A model generated the notes under the pieces. That model saw nothing but the letters and a program-made list of their open reading frames with translations, was not told the origin of the DNA and ran no database searches. Below, one piece after another: positions 31,173 to 43,565 of a DNA stretch of 64,000 bases (positions are counted from its first letter, which is position 1; each line of letters opens with the position of its first letter). The position numbers were made by a program, and so were the translations under genes. Origin of the DNA: Stereocaulon alpinum (lineage: Eukaryota; Ascomycota; Lecanoromycetes; Lecanorales; Stereocaulaceae); assembly GCA_018257865.1 (NCBI GenBank), contig JAEUBA010000073.1:62001-126000 (forward strand). The letters are read 5' to 3'.

Positions 31173-33744
31173 CTCGCCGACAACTATTGATTGAATTGCA
31201 ACGTTGTAAGATATGAGAGAGGAGGCTTACGGTGATATGGCGATCACTACTGACGATGTCGATGGGAGGAACACAATCTGCGAGCGTTTGTATGATATTG
31301 CAAAAGGGGGCGTGCGTTAACATGGGCATTTTGCCGACGGTCACCAACGGAGTCAATAAGAAACACACAACCTGCGATCTTAACACTACAGCTCTCACAC
31401 TGCGATTAGCATGCAACACGTCAGCGACTATATCGTTCACTCCGCATACCCGCATCTCGTTGGCAAGATGGCATTACTTTGATGGAAGAAGGAGGAATAA
31501 CAGTAACGGCCGCGGTGGATAGACTTCTTTATTAGCATCAATAACAATTCTGTCCCAGGCACTCGTGCCAACGGATCTCTGTGCTGAGTAATCGTGAAAA
31601 AGAACCACAGTCTGTCACCATCATCATTTTCAGGTGAGTGAAGCTTGGGTGATCGCCCTTGGTCATATGTAATTGACAAGTCCTTCCTAAGATGAGTGTT
31701 GTTGACGAACGGCACCTAGACTAGACGACTCTAAACAGCATCGCTGTCCATGATTGAGGTCTCCATTATGTTCCGGTGCTCGATGTTATAATCCTGTATT
31801 TTGTCTGAGCAGTCAAGATGTCGAGAAGGAGGTGGGCGGGGGTGCGGGTTTTGTAATAGCTCATCGTCACGACGTGTTGACGCGGCTATGGCATCCTGCC
31901 CAGCGCGGCAATGTCGATATCACTGCCTTTCTCGCCTCGCCTCGCCCTGTGGCGTCCGCTGCACTAACTGTTGCTTGTATCTGGACTTTGCTATGGTTTA
32001 TTTGAGCATGGAGGAAACGCCTGCTTGCACACTTTAATCCAATGAGTGAAGAAATGTGAAAGCAACGGGCAAATTCAGCTCCAGAGTGTTGTTCCCGGGC
32101 AGAGGCTGTACAACATAAAGGCCCGAATTGCGTGAACAGTGGAGTGCGAAGGGGACACTACACCATAGCAGAAATGAGCTGGCAGTGTATACCGTTCGTC
32201 TTAACCAGCGTGTGGTGTGGTGGCAAAAGAGTCGATGCGACCACCAACAAGCCAAGTATCCCACGCTGCAAGAAGTAGTACCCGGCCAAGTACAAGCAAC
32301 GATGGGTCTCATAATGGCTGACAGGCTAGTAGCTGCTACCATATTGTCCAGTACAGTGTGAAGCTCACACTCTATGCCTTGTTTTGTACTGATAACTTAG
32401 TGAAGTGCGTTTTGAGAAACCTTATTCCTTCCATTGTATCCTATCTTGCTATCTTGGGGGGACCTTCTGTTACTCTCGCCGCAACACGACTTCAATTATG
32501 AACTTGGCCTATCATGCACAAGAACGCGCTTTGAGATTGTAGGGAACACGCCCGAAGTCAGCTCGTCCAGGTCACTGGCAGGGCCTGGAAAGGGTACGTC
32601 AAGACGCGATCCAACGATAGCTTCAACAGATTAGAAACTGGGACTCGATTGTTCCATCCTACAAACAAGCCCCAACATCTTCCCTTTTGTTTCCAAACAT
32701 CATTGTCGACTTCTGACTAGCTAGTGTTTGGACAAGGCGTCCGTAAAATCCGACCGTTACACCCGATTGCTCATTCTTGCTCCCAATAGAGCGACTAAGC
32801 TTTTCTTCGAGTGGGCTTCTTCTCCACCAAATTGCAATGGCTACCGAGCAGAGGGCGCCACCCATCGTTCATTGGTAACGAAAAGGTTTTATCATCTGTG
32901 TAGGCTTCAAATCCATGTCTCCAAATTGCTTCTTGCCACGGCAATGCTACAATGACGGATGCCGACCAGGGGTTACTTCTTGTTGTCCATGCTTATCTCA
33001 GCGAGTATGGAGATGCCACCAGGACAGCGGCTTCAAATGTCAAGGATGTGAGGGAAGTGTACAGCCTTCCAGCTTTCCTTTGTCTGATCCAGCTCTTGGG
33101 CAAGCCACTATTGAGCCGGCCCATTGCATTCCTCAAGCTTGATCGACGCAGCGACTGTGATGGCTCGGCGCCGGCAATGTCGAAGCGTCCTTCGAGGCGC
33201 TTGTTGCAGAATTTGTAAGAGGAGGTCTGGGAGTAGAAACGGTCATCTCGCGGGTTCACTGAGCCAGTGAGGGCTGTTTCGATCGCATTAGCTATACCGG
33301 AGCGTGCATACAGCTTTGTGTATCACAAAATGTATGGGTAGATAGATAAAACCAAGAATTGCAGGTATGAATAGACTGAGCCGTTGAACAACGTCGAAGA
33401 TCGACACGGGCTTCAATGCCGCTAAGGCCGACCCTGTCCGCTTTGGGACATGCAGAAAACAATTCTTGTTATCAGGTCTTGGGGGTGTTCCTTCCGAGTT
33501 TATCTGAAGTCGGTGTCTTTGATATGTACACCAGTAAATGCTGTGACATTCCCTCTCATCCATGCTTTCATTGATGAGTCGAATACCACTCAATCTGGGC
33601 CCTACGCCGCTTGTTCCCCCTGCCTAGTCCCAAAGACGAAGGCACGATCCAGCTATAATCTATCGACTCTGGTCTGAGCCAAGTCTTTCCCCCTAACATT
33701 GGCTCATATTTCGCACTACACGCATTGTCTTCGGCAGTGTTCCA
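31173..33744. other. 2.6-kb gene-poor stretch
   Basis: No frame with convincing coding character. A plus-strand frame at 32952-33218 (MTDADQGLLLVVHAYLSEYG) is the most protein-like piece; its first 50 codons could be a relic exon. No transposon hallmarks were seen. Confidence 0.4.
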
Positions 33745-36604
33745 ATGGCAGAGGATCATTCCAAGGACTACAGTGCCGACAGCTCAGACAGAGAAGGGGT
33801 ATGGTATCCTCCAAGAATACCAGCAGCAACGAATGAAAGTCGAGTACTACGAGCTAACTTTGGGCAGGAAACTTTCGAAGACGCCCCAGATACCGCATCC
33901 AGACCGCAATCACAGGAATCGTCAAGTTCTGTGCGCTCCTTAACCAACGGTCGTCCATCGTCTACTGTTTCGACACCCCGAGCACACAAGGGGGATCCAA
34001 TCCCCATTGGGTCAGAACTCCACGATGCCGACCTGCATAAAGAAGACGTACCTGCCAAATCGCCACTACTTACTGCACATAGAATTTCGGCTACTTCTCT
34101 TGACGATGTCCAGCTGGATGGTGCCACCGATACCGCTTCGATTAGATCGGGCTCTGCTCCAAGCATATCCACGGAAAAAGACATAGCCACTTCTCCTCCT
34201 AAGTTGCCTTTTAGGGGCCAGGGACTCTCTGGGAATCTCCCTTCAATACCGTGGGGGCCGCCTCCACCTCTCGCTCCGAAGGCAACCCCAACCGTGCCAA
34301 CACCTTCCCCTACACCAGCACCTCGCAAGCTCGGTATGAGTTTCTCGTGGCTTTCACGGAGTGGTTCCGCAACCAAGGAGATTGTACCGGCTCCTAGTCC
34401 TTCCCCCACTTCCCATGACCGACGAAATACAGTTACTTCTATGGCATCTATGAGCTCGAATCCTGAGCTTATGCTAAGTAAATTGGACGAAGGCCATGAA
34501 TCTGACAGTTCGGCTGGAGCCAAAAGGCAAAGAAATAGTCTACGTGAAAGATTCAAGATGCTTCGATTGAGAGAGGAAGCCGGTATACAATCTCTAGAGG
34601 GACAGGAAGTCGGATCACCGACAAGCGGCGGAGGGGCTTTGGCCGGCCTAATTGGACGAAGTGCAAGCCTTGGTCTGGGCATTGGAAGCCCTACAAGTAT
34701 CGCAGATGAGAAAGAAGGTGGTCTTGCAGGTACCCCTGTTCAGTCGCCGGTCGCAGCTGCAGCTTCATCGATATCATCAGTCACCAACCCCAATCTGGCT
34801 CCTGGAACTGCTTCTGGTGTATCGGCAGGACCATCGGCAATGACAGACCCCGCAGCCCCAGTCGATTGGGATCTGTGGCAATCGGTAGTCTACGAAGGAC
34901 CATCTGCCGTTGCAAGGACTAGTGCCGAGGAGCTCAGCGTGGCCATCGCAAGTGGTATCCCAAGCGCTATCAGAGGCGTAGTTTGGCAAGTGCTCGCTCA
35001 AAGTAAAAACGAAGAGCTAGAAAGTGTATATAAGGAACTTGTCGTCCGTGGCACCGACAAGGATAGGGATACAATAGCTGTTCCGAACGGCCATCAAGCG
35101 CCTAGTGGTATCGTGAACAGCAATGGGAAAAAGAAGGATTCAGTAGCCTCGTCTTCATCTTCGATACATTCAGGGCACTCCACGCCAGCAACTTCAGCGA
35201 CTAATGGTCTGACATCTCCGTCTCCGTCGCAAGAAAAGGATTCTGAAAGTATAATGAAGCTTCAAGCAGCAATGATGGCTGAGCGTAAGAAAAAGGCGAA
35301 AGAAGACGCTGCTGCTCTACAAAAGTTAGAAAAAGTCATCCGAAAGGATCTGGGCGCCCGAACGAGTTATTCTAAGTTTGCTGTGGCTGCTGGGCTTCAA
35401 GAAGGGTTGTTTGGGGTATGCAAAGCCTACGCTTTGTTCGACGAAGGCGTAGGTTATGCTCAGGGGATGAATTTCTTGGTCATGCCTCTACTCTTCAATG
35501 TAAGTCATTTGAATGACCTGCCAAGAGAATCATCTGACGTCAAATTAGATGCCGGAAGAAGAAGCTTTCTGTCTGCTTGTGCGACTCATGAACCAATACC
35601 ACCTTCGCGAAATGTTTATACAAGATATGCCTGGTCTACATCTACATCTATACCAGTTTGAGAGGCTGCTAGAGGACCTTGAGCCAGCCCTCTATTGCCA
35701 TCTCCACCGAAGGGGTGTGGCCCCACAACTATACGCTACTCAATGGTTCCTCACCCTGTTCGCATACCGCTTCCCGCTTCAGCTGGTCCTCCGTGTCTAC
35801 GATCTCATCCTCAGCGAAGGCCTTGAAGGTGCTATTCTCAAATTTGGCATAGTGCTAATGCAGAAGAACGCCCAGAATCTACTTGGAATGAACGATATGT
35901 CCAGTCTTACTAATTTCCTAAAGGACCGGCTTTTTGATGTGTACATCGATCAGGCACCCTCATCAACTTCAAGACTTGAATCAGGTTTCTTTGGTAGCTC
36001 TGGCGGCATTGATAAGGAAGTCTACCGTGCCGATCTCCTTGTACAAGATGCTTGCGCAGTGAAAATAACGCCAGAAGCTTTGAAGAGCTACACCGCCGAA
36101 TGGGAAGAAAAAGAACGAGCAGAAAAAGAAAGGGAAGCTGAGCTGGAGTCACTCCGGACGGCCAACGCTTCCCTTGCGCTCAAAGTTCGATCACTGGAGG
36201 AGAGGACCGAGAAGTCAGATACAGAGCATGTGCAGATGGCCTCAGAGCTCGTTCGGACAAAGGTTGAAAACCAGGAGCTGCAGGACAGCGTCGAGAGTCT
36301 GAAGGGGCAAGTAGAGGAGCTCAGAAACTTGGTCGAGCGACAGCCGGAAGAAGTCGAAAACAGGCTCAAGGAAGAAATGGATCGGATTATGAAAAGGAAT
36401 GTCGAGGTGCAAAATGAGAATCGGAGTTTGGAGGAGCAAATGGCGGATATGGAGAAGGCTTTGGTGGAGACGAAGATGAAAAACGCAGAGGTACTTAATG
36501 ACAGCGTACGTTTTAGGGGAAGTACTGACAAGACTCAGATGTCGTCCGAACACGACAACTTGAAGCAAAAGTGGAATGACCTGCGGAGGGCCATTGAGGC
36601 TTAA
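33745..36604 (+). CDS. GYP5: TBC-domain Rab GTPase-activating protein, Gyp5-like
   Basis: Two exons, 33745-35499 and 35549-36604, 49-nt intron (GTAAGT..AATTAG with CTGAC branch), phase 0; 936 residues. The first 370 residues are Ser/Pro-rich and disordered. The TBC domain starts near 372 (DWDLWQSVVYEG) with the arginine finger in IPSAIRGVVW (about 404-413), a Ser/Lys-rich insert of about 90 residues, RKDLGARTSYSKF, and the glutamine finger in GVGYAQGMNFLV (about 570), then MPGLHLHLYQFERLLEDLEP, TQWFLTLFAYRFP and RVYDLILSEG. After about 770 comes a long coiled coil. TBC-plus-coiled-coil matches Gyp5/Gyl1 and EVI5 relatives, which act on Ypt1/Sec4-type Rabs in exocytosis. Both catalytic fingers are present. 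Confidence 0.9.
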
Positions 36605-36695
36605 AAGTGCCAGTCTCATGCGTTTCCGTCTGCATATACATGCCGTTCTGGTCTGTGATCAAGCGAGCAAACGCCTCGTTTACTAGTAATGTACC

Positions 36696-37124
36696 TTATC
36701 TGGGACTGCATGGGCGGCTGCATACTCTTTGGCGTCCACACACGTATGGGAATGTCTGATTAGCGAGCGAGCATATATACCCAAGATTGCCGCCACGGCT
36801 GTGCAAAGATTCTATCTTGTCCCGCACGTCTGATCTCAGGGAGGCTTTCGTCCCTTCAATGTACGATCTGGCGGTCGAAAGAAAAGTAACATGGCTTGAA
36901 CAGTGGCTGTAATCCATTGCCAGCTCCACATCTATCACTGATTGCCCGCTTTTCATGTCCCGTACCGGATGTACGTCTTCAGAGATCTCTGCCAAGTGGG
37001 TGGGAAAGATGCCCTTTTTTCGCAACATTGGCAACGCATCTATACTGAACTTATGCCTGCCATCCTCTCGAAACCTCGGCTTCCGCCTTACAAGAATCGA
37101 TGACCATAATGATAGGCTAGGCAT
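36696..37124 (-). CDS. Possible orphan gene (142 codons), weak
   Basis: Frame open from an ATG at 37124 (MPSLSLWSSILVRRKPRF) to 36696. The open frame extends further upstream without ATG and overlaps the last exon of the gene ending at 37321. It contains DGRHKFSIDALPMLRKKGIF and DVELAMDYSHCSSHVTFLST. No domain, splice evidence or family known to me. Confidence 0.25.
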   Translation of the reverse strand: MPSLSLWSSILVRRKPRFREDGRHKFSIDALPMLRKKGIFPTHLAEISEDVHPVRDMKSGQSVIDVELAMDYSHCSSHVTFLSTARSYIEGTKASLRSDVRDKIESLHSRGGNLGYICSLANQTFPYVCGRQRVCSRPCSPR

Positions 37125-37320
37125 TACGTCTAAGGACGTTGTAGCTCCAAAAGTGCGAGTAGAGAAACGTTGTGGGCAAGGTGGCAATTGGAGCGATGGT
37201 TGTGTTCGGTTGACGACCAGGTTTAACGCTTCTGCGTCATGCAGCCAGGGAATTAAATGCTGCCTGCAAGCGGCCGAACTCTGTGGTACGGTCCATACAA
37301 GTTTCCTGCTGTAGGCTATC

Positions 37321-37793
37321 TCATGCCGCACTCGTAGACTTCTGGCCTGGCTCACTTCCCTTCGAGTCAACCGCAACCGTAGCGGGAGCCGCTGTTGTCC
37401 AAATGGAACCTATCTGCTTCCACAACCATTCACGGCCCTAATACCCCATTAGCATGCCCAAACAGCACACCAAGCCCGAGTAGAATATCCACATACCTCA
37501 ACAAAAGGCGGAGTCGCTCCCTCAGCCATGTCCCGCCAATCCAAGAAAAGAACCCCGTAAACCAGTACAAACAACGAACTTCCCCAAGCCGTCAATTTTA
37601 CCCCCTTGACCCATCGAGGTCGCGCATATTTCAGCTTCGCTCGCCGTCGGTATTTGCGTTCGAAGCGGAATTGATGTTTAGCATGGAGCTTTGTGAAGTC
37701 TGGCGGCCATTGCTTTTGCGCTTTGTAGGGGTTATTGTGAATTGTGAGTTTGGGGACTGCGGGGGATAGACGTCTTATGGAGGGTCGAAACAT
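37321..37793 (-). CDS. Small conserved-looking fungal membrane protein, probably mitochondrial
   Basis: Two exons, 37793-37497 and 37437-37321; the 59-nt intron has GTATGT donor, TGCTAAT branch and TATTAG acceptor, phase 0; 137 residues. The N-terminus (MFRPSIRRLSPAVPKLTI) is basic and hydroxylated, like a mitochondrial leader. Then NNPYKAQKQWPPDFTKLHAK and QFRFERKYRRRAKLKYARPR, very basic, lead into a single hydrophobic helix (LTAWGSSLFVLVYGVLFLDW). The C-terminal exon gives GREWLWKQIGSIWTT and a polar tail. I remember similar short proteins in other Pezizomycotina but no function. It is divergent from the leucyl-tRNA synthetase, 303 bp between starts. Confidence 0.8.
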
Positions 37794-38096
37794 TATGTAA
37801 AGAGTATGAGTCCAACTCGCTCAAGTAGATCTGGAGGAGCAGTGGAGAGAATCGCAGCGTTCGTTTCGTAGGGCTTCGAGAAAATGGCGCTAGTAGGGGT
37901 GTTGAATGTGAGCACCAGAGCCGCCAAATCGTTGGACTCATGATTCAACACAGTACCAATTGTCGTTCCACACCTTCGCATGTTGCATGGGTTGAAAACC
38001 TCGGGACCGCGCATAACGCATCGCTTGCTCCGAAAGACACGCCTGCTACGCCATCCACAGGCCTCGAAACATTCCACACTGTCTCCTTCTCCAGCC
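37794..38096. promoter_or_regulatory. Bidirectional promoter region (small mitochondrial protein / LeuRS)
   Basis: 303 bp between divergent ATG codons. Open frames crossing it on both strands are not supported by splice or family evidence. CT-rich GTCTCCTTCTCCAG sits just before the LeuRS start. Confidence 0.45.
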
Positions 38097-41000
38097 ATGG
38101 CAGCTCCAAACGGCGCCATTGGCGCCATGGACCCCAAAAATGCTACGGCAAAGACGTTGAAGATGGAGAACGTGAGATACTTACCTCCTGCGCCGGGTCA
38201 GGGAACTGATAGAATGTGTGCAGACGGAGAAACGAGATACCCTAATAGAAATAGAGAAAAGATACCAGAAAAAATGGCAGGAAGCTGGCGTGTTCAACGC
38301 AGAGGCTCCTTCGATATCGGAGATACCCACAGGTTCAATGTCCGCAGGCGAATTGAGGAAGAAGCATCCCAAGTATTTTGCAACGTTCGCTTACCCGTAC
38401 ATGAATGGAACTCTACACGCAGGTCACAGCTTCACGGTCAGCAAGGTCGAATTTACAACTGGCTTTTCAAGAATGCAGGGGAAACGTGTATTATTTCCCC
38501 TAGGCTTCCATTGCACGGGTATGCCTATCAAAGCTTGCGCGGATAAGCTCACGGAGGATGTTCGCAAGTTTGGCCAGAAGTTTGAACGATATGAGGACGA
38601 GGATCTGAACGGAGTTGGGCCGACAGGGCAATCTCCAGCACCTACTCAGGCTGAGACGAAGGATGATATAACAAAATTCACCTCGAAGAAAGGAAAGGCT
38701 GCTGCGAAGACGGTCAAGATGAAGTACCAATTCCAGATCATGCTTGCCTTGGGAATACCGAGGGAGGAAATCCACAAGTTCTCGGACGCAAATTACTGGC
38801 TAAAGTACTTTCCCCCAATCTGCAAGAATGACTTGAACAACTTCGGAGCCCGGATAGACTGGAGGCGATCTATGACTACGACCGATGCGAATCCATACTA
38901 TGATGCCTTTGTGCGGTGGCAGATGAATCGGTTGAAGGTATTGAACAAGATTCAGTATGGCGTTCGATATACGATCTACTCACCAAAAGACGGACAACCT
39001 TGCATGGATCACGATCGGACAGAAGGCGAGGGTGTAGCTCCGCAAGACTACACGGCGTTGAAACTCAAGGTCAAAGAATGGGCACCAAAAGCTGCCGAGA
39101 AAATGAAAGGCAAGATCCCAGATGGAGCGAACGTCTATTTTGTACCTGCTACTCTGCGGCCAGAGACAATGTATGGTCAAACGTGTTGTTTCGTCGGGCC
39201 TAAGATCAGCTATGGTGTTTTCAAAGTATCAGAGAACGAGTATTACGTAGTAACGAAACGGGCTGCTTGGAATATGGCATTCCAAGGAACCTTTTTCAAA
39301 GAAGACAACTTTGCCCGGGATGCCAGTGAGCTTCCTTCTGTGATAGAGCTAGTAGGATCAGACGTTGTTGGCACTCTTGTCAACGCCCCACTCTCAATCC
39401 ATAGAGAGGGTGTTCGGATTCTGCCTATGGAGTCAGTTTTGCCAAGCAAGGGTACTGGTGTCGTGACTTCGGTTCCCTCAGATAGTCCAGATGACTATGC
39501 AACTGTCATGGATCTTGCCAAAAAGGCAGAATACTACGGCATAGAAAAGGAGTGGGCTGAGTTAGAGATCCCACCAATCATCGAGACACCATCTTACGGA
39601 AACACAACTGCCAAGTTCTTGGTGGAGAAGATGAAGATCAACTCGCCAAAGGATGCCAAACAGCTGGCGGAAGCCAAAGACCTTGCCTACAAAGAAGGCT
39701 ATTACAAGGGTACGATGCTGATTGGTGACTTCAAGGGTCAGCCTGTCGAAGTAGCAAAACCTAAAGTCAGAGAAGCGTTGATCAAGAGCGGCGAAGCATT
39801 CGAATATGCTGAACCCAATGGACATGTAGTCAGCCGCAGTGGGGATGAATGCGTGACTGCATATCTTGGTCAATGGTTCTTGAATTATGGCGAAAATGAC
39901 CCTGAATGGCGAGATACAGTTCTTGACCATGTGAAGAATGATTTGGAGACCTACTCATCAGAGACGCAAAATGGGTTTGAGAAGAATCTAGAGTGGCTCA
40001 ATCGATGGGCTTGCGCTCGAACGTATGGACTTGGCTCAAAGCTTCCATGGGATCAGAAATTTCTTGTGGAAAGTCTTAGTGACAGCACGATCTATATGGC
40101 ATACTACACGATCTCGTACCTACTACACAGCGACATCTTCGGGACCAAGCGTGGGGTCCTCGACATCAAACCAGAACAGATGATTGACGAAGTGTGGGAC
40201 TACGTCTTCTGTCGACGAGAGCTCAGTAACGAGCTTATCAAATCCTGCGGCATCAGCAAAGTAGACTTGGAGACCATGAGACGAGAATTCGAATACTGGT
40301 ACCCATTAGATATGAATTCTTCTGGCAAGGACCTTATCCCTAATCATCTGACCTTCTTCCTCTACGTCCACCTTGCGTTGTTTCCCAAGGAGTACTGGCC
40401 GCGAAGCGTGCGAGCCAACGGACATCTTCTCCTCAACGGCGACAAGATGAGCAAAAGCACCGGCAATTTCCTAACTCTGAGCGATGCTGTGAACAAGTTT
40501 GGAGCAGATGCTTGCCGAATATCACTAGCAGACGCCGGTGATGGAGTCGAAGATGCCAATTTCGAAGAAGCTGTCGCCAATCAAATCATTCTTCGGATGT
40601 ATACCCTCAAGGAATGGTGTGAAGAGGTGATCAAAGACGAGAAGATGCGTACAGGTCCAGCCGATGAGCTCTGGGATGAGCTTTTTGACAATGAGTTGAA
40701 ATCCCTGGTCCACGAAGCCAGACAACATTACGAGGCGTAAGTGTTCACTAGCCCGTGTACCGCCACTTTCCACAATTAAATTAACAATCATGTAGCCTTG
40801 AATACAAAGTCGCCCTGAAATCCGCCCTCTACGACTTCACATCCTCCCGCGACTTCTACCGTGAGGCCACCATAGCCGCCGGTGTTCCCATGCACCGCTC
40901 CCTTATCGAACGCTACATAACCCTCCAAGCCCTAATCCTCTCTCCCATCGCCCCGCACTGGGCTGACTACATTTGGCAAGAAGTCCTTCACAATAAGGAC

Positions 41001-41618
41001 ACCATACAAAACGCGCTCTGGCCATCTGTTCCAGCCGCCGATCCTTCACTCACAGCTGCACGAGAATATGTACGAGCGACAAGCTCGGCAATAACATCTG
41101 CGGAAGCCGCGCAGCTGAAACGAAAAGCGAGAGGGAAGGAAACCACTTTCGATCCTAAGAAGCCAAAGCAGTTGACGATCTTCTATGCGGCGTCATACCC
41201 TGCATGGCAATCCACCTACATTGACATCGTTCGCGACTCATTCGACGCCCTCAATATACATATTGACGAGAAACAGCTCAACACAAAGGTCCAAGCGCAA
41301 GGGAAACAGGAAATGAAACGCGCGATGCCGTTTGTGCAGGGCTTGAAGAAGAGACTAATGGCAGGTGAGAAGGGAGATGTGGTCTTTGAACGGAAACTTC
41401 CATTCATCGAAGGCGATGTACTTACTAAGATGGTGAAAGGGTTACGGAGAACGACAGGATGCAAGATTGTCGAAGTCGTAAAGGTGGAAGGCGAGGAAAA
41501 TGAGAAGGTGGGTGTCGTGATGGTAGGAGAAGACGAGGGGTCAAAGAGGCAGGAAATACCATCTGTGGCTGGACAAGCTACACCGGGAAATCCGAGTTTC
41601 CATTTCGAGAACATTTAA
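38097..41618 (+). CDS. CDC60: Leucyl-tRNA synthetase, cytoplasmic
   Basis: Three exons: 38097-38171, 38224-40736 and 40796-41618; introns 52 and 59 nt, phases 0 and 2; 1136 residues, as expected for archaeal/eukaryotic-type cytosolic LeuRS. It charges tRNA-Leu with leucine. The HIGH motif is in YPYMNGTLHAGHSFTVSK (about residue 82), the long editing (CP1) domain follows with TLRPETMYGQTC and GTGVVTSVPSDSPDD, and KMSKS is intact in NGDKMSKSTGNFL (about 764). The anticodon-binding part has RSLIERYITLQALILSPIAP and the C-terminal eukaryote-type extension has QEMKRAMPFVQGLKKRL. The second intron sits in HYEA/LEYK. No signal peptide, so cytosolic. Nothing broken. Confidence 0.97.
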
Positions 41619-41759
41619 AAGAAGGGAATCTCGATGGGACAGACATCTGACTACCTAACTTTGGTCATTTCAGCGTCGATACCTCCAAGACTCATGGAAA
41701 CGTCTCAAAAATGATAGAAATTAGAGGTTCTCGAGCACAATAATGTCCCTTGCCCTAAT

Positions 41760-42045
41760 TCAGGAAACAGCATCTCTCAACTTTGCCAGCTCCGGCGACT
41801 CCCACTTCATCCTGTGGTCCTGCTCATCTGAAGCTTGTCCCTCTCCAGCTGTTCTCTCAGTCTTTGATCCTTCCCTGCCAGCTTGTGGAATTCCTTCATT
41901 CCCTTGTTCCAGCTGACGACCTAGGTATATAAACGGTGTTGCGGCCGCGACGACTGGGCTCCAGGCGTAGGTATTGATCACTAAGACAAGCTTAGCAACT
42001 ATGCGATAGGGCGTCGAGTTACTTACTTGACATGAAGCGAAACAT
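41760..42045 (-). CDS. Small hypothetical protein (79 residues)
   Basis: Two exons, 42045-42027 and 41980-41760; the 46-nt intron has a GTAAGT donor, GCTAAGC branch and GTCTTAG acceptor, phase 1. N-terminus MFRFMSMINTYAWSPVVAAA continues into TPFIYLGRQLEQG, a short hydrophobic segment that may act as a mitochondrial signal or membrane anchor. The rest is charged (GSKTERTAGEGQASDEQDHR, MKWESPELAKLRDAV). Short size with a clean intron argues for a real gene; family unknown. It lies tail-to-tail with LeuRS. Confidence 0.6.
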
Positions 42046-42542
42046 TGTGATTCCGTTGTGCGAAGTGAAATGGCAGAAAGCGGTCTCTAAAAACCTACGA
42101 GTACTTATAACTTCTGAGTCACATGCACCTGAATTGCACGTTCCGAGTCTCTCCGAAAACGTTCCTTGATTCAATTTACTTGCACATGATAGTTCTTATC
42201 CTTTACTAAGCTTATTACAGCCATCATCGCCTGGCATATGGTACGGAAACCCTCAGAATCATCCACAGCATGGCCCATCGCATCCAAATATTTTTGAGCA
42301 TTGTCATGAAGTGAGATCTTCAACGAGGTTTTGTTGGCAGTATACTCCGTGGTTCTGGTGAGACGAGAGCAATTTACATATGTGATCTCTGATAGCGCCC
42401 TATGTTCATAGTCCTATATAAATTTGCACGACGCTGGGACGATATTAGCCAACGGTGTTCCATTGGATTGTATGTTAACATCCAATACTTGTTCCTCATG
42501 GCCTTCTGAACATCTTACGATTCCAATTCCTATAGAGGTCTT
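42046..42542. other. Intergenic; nothing supported
   Basis: About 500 bp; short frames only. Confidence 0.4.
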
Positions 42543-43143
42543 CTATTTCTGGCTTCTTTTCCCCCCTCCTCCTTCTCCACCCCCTAGCACCAGCTCACTA
42601 ACAATTTCAAACCCAGCCCCAGAAGCCGAAGGCGGATCTCGACCATTGAAAATCCGGTAAATAGTTTTGGCGACGGTTCCGACTCCGAGAGGTGCGTCGC
42701 CTGTGGAGTTTTTAGTTGATGGTAGGGGACTTGGGAATAAGAGGGGAGGGAGGGGAAAAAGGAGGGAGAGGGAAGGGGGAGGGTAACGCACGGTGTGAGA
42801 CGTAGAGGGATTTGGGGAGGTTGGGGGTCCACATTTTGGGTGTTTGGTTGAGGTAGAGGATATTTGGAAGGGTGGTGGTGGTGGTTGTTTTGATCTTGAT
42901 TGTGGTTAAGGTGCGGACTTCTTCAGCAGGTATGGGCGAGGAGTTTTTGGTAGAGATTAGCTTTGTGAGGGGTTGGAAGATGTTCTTGAGTTGCCCGTTC
43001 TCTGAGGATTTGTAGTAATTGGTCTTCAGATTTGACATGTGAAAGTAGGGAGGTAAGTGGACAAGAGTGCATGTGAAATTGTAGAAATTGCATCTCGGCT
43101 GGTGATAGATACCAACCACGCATCTTCTTGGGTACTGAGACAT
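42543..43143 (-). CDS. Unrecognised small protein (169 residues), frame uncertain
   Basis: Exons 43143-42792 and 42700-42543 join through a 91-nt intron (GTGCGT..CCACAG) in phase 1. The protein has a Cys/Tyr-rich start (MSQYPRRCVVGIYHQPRC), a Thr-rich middle (IKIKTTTTTTLPNILYLNQT) and a C-terminal part with DAPLGVGTVAKTIYRIFNGR and FEIVSELVLGGG. However, a second frame over the first exon (from the ATG at 43123) reads more like a folded helical domain (LSPAEMQFLQFHMHSCPL, KSEDQLLQILRERA) before a stop. One of them may be an artefact, or a frameshift may separate them. Function unknown. Confidence 0.4.
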
Positions 43144-43565
43144 TCAGCGTGCTACTGGTCCAGGTTCATCACTCCCAGGCCTGAAAATCCATAATCCAGG
43201 TAAGTACTCGTGGAACCTTGCTAACGACGTGCAAGCTAAATCGTACTATAACGAGCTATGATTGAGGATGCTGTCGCTAAGATGGAACTAGAAAATGACT
43301 AAGGGCGACGGAAAATTATTGCTCTCGTTCACATTAGAGAAGCTAAGTATGTACAAGTATAACGTGTGGGTATCATATGACGGAAGCGTAGAAAGAGATG
43401 ACCTCCATTAATGTACCAATATTCATTAGCCGGTCAGGCAGTGATGAAGTTCAACGAGATATTAAATGTCGATTCGTAAGTTTCGCATGATGGAAAGGAC
43501 GCGATTTGACTCGACTTTGGCACCCTGATTACTAACACGTAGCAAAACTCATAGTCTTAACAGCT
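43144..43565. other. Intergenic; nothing supported
   Basis: About 420 bp between two minus-strand genes, presumably the promoter of one and terminator of the other. Confidence 0.4.

Noticed and set aside
33768..34682. 304-codon minus-strand frame opposite the N-terminus of the TBC gene
   Set aside because: Low-complexity Ser/Pro coding on the plus strand leaves the reverse strand open; the plus strand has the TBC domain in continuous frame.
37793..38137. Minus-strand 114-codon frame over the LeuRS promoter and start
   Set aside because: It covers a short divergent promoter and the LeuRS first exon and has no domain or splice support.
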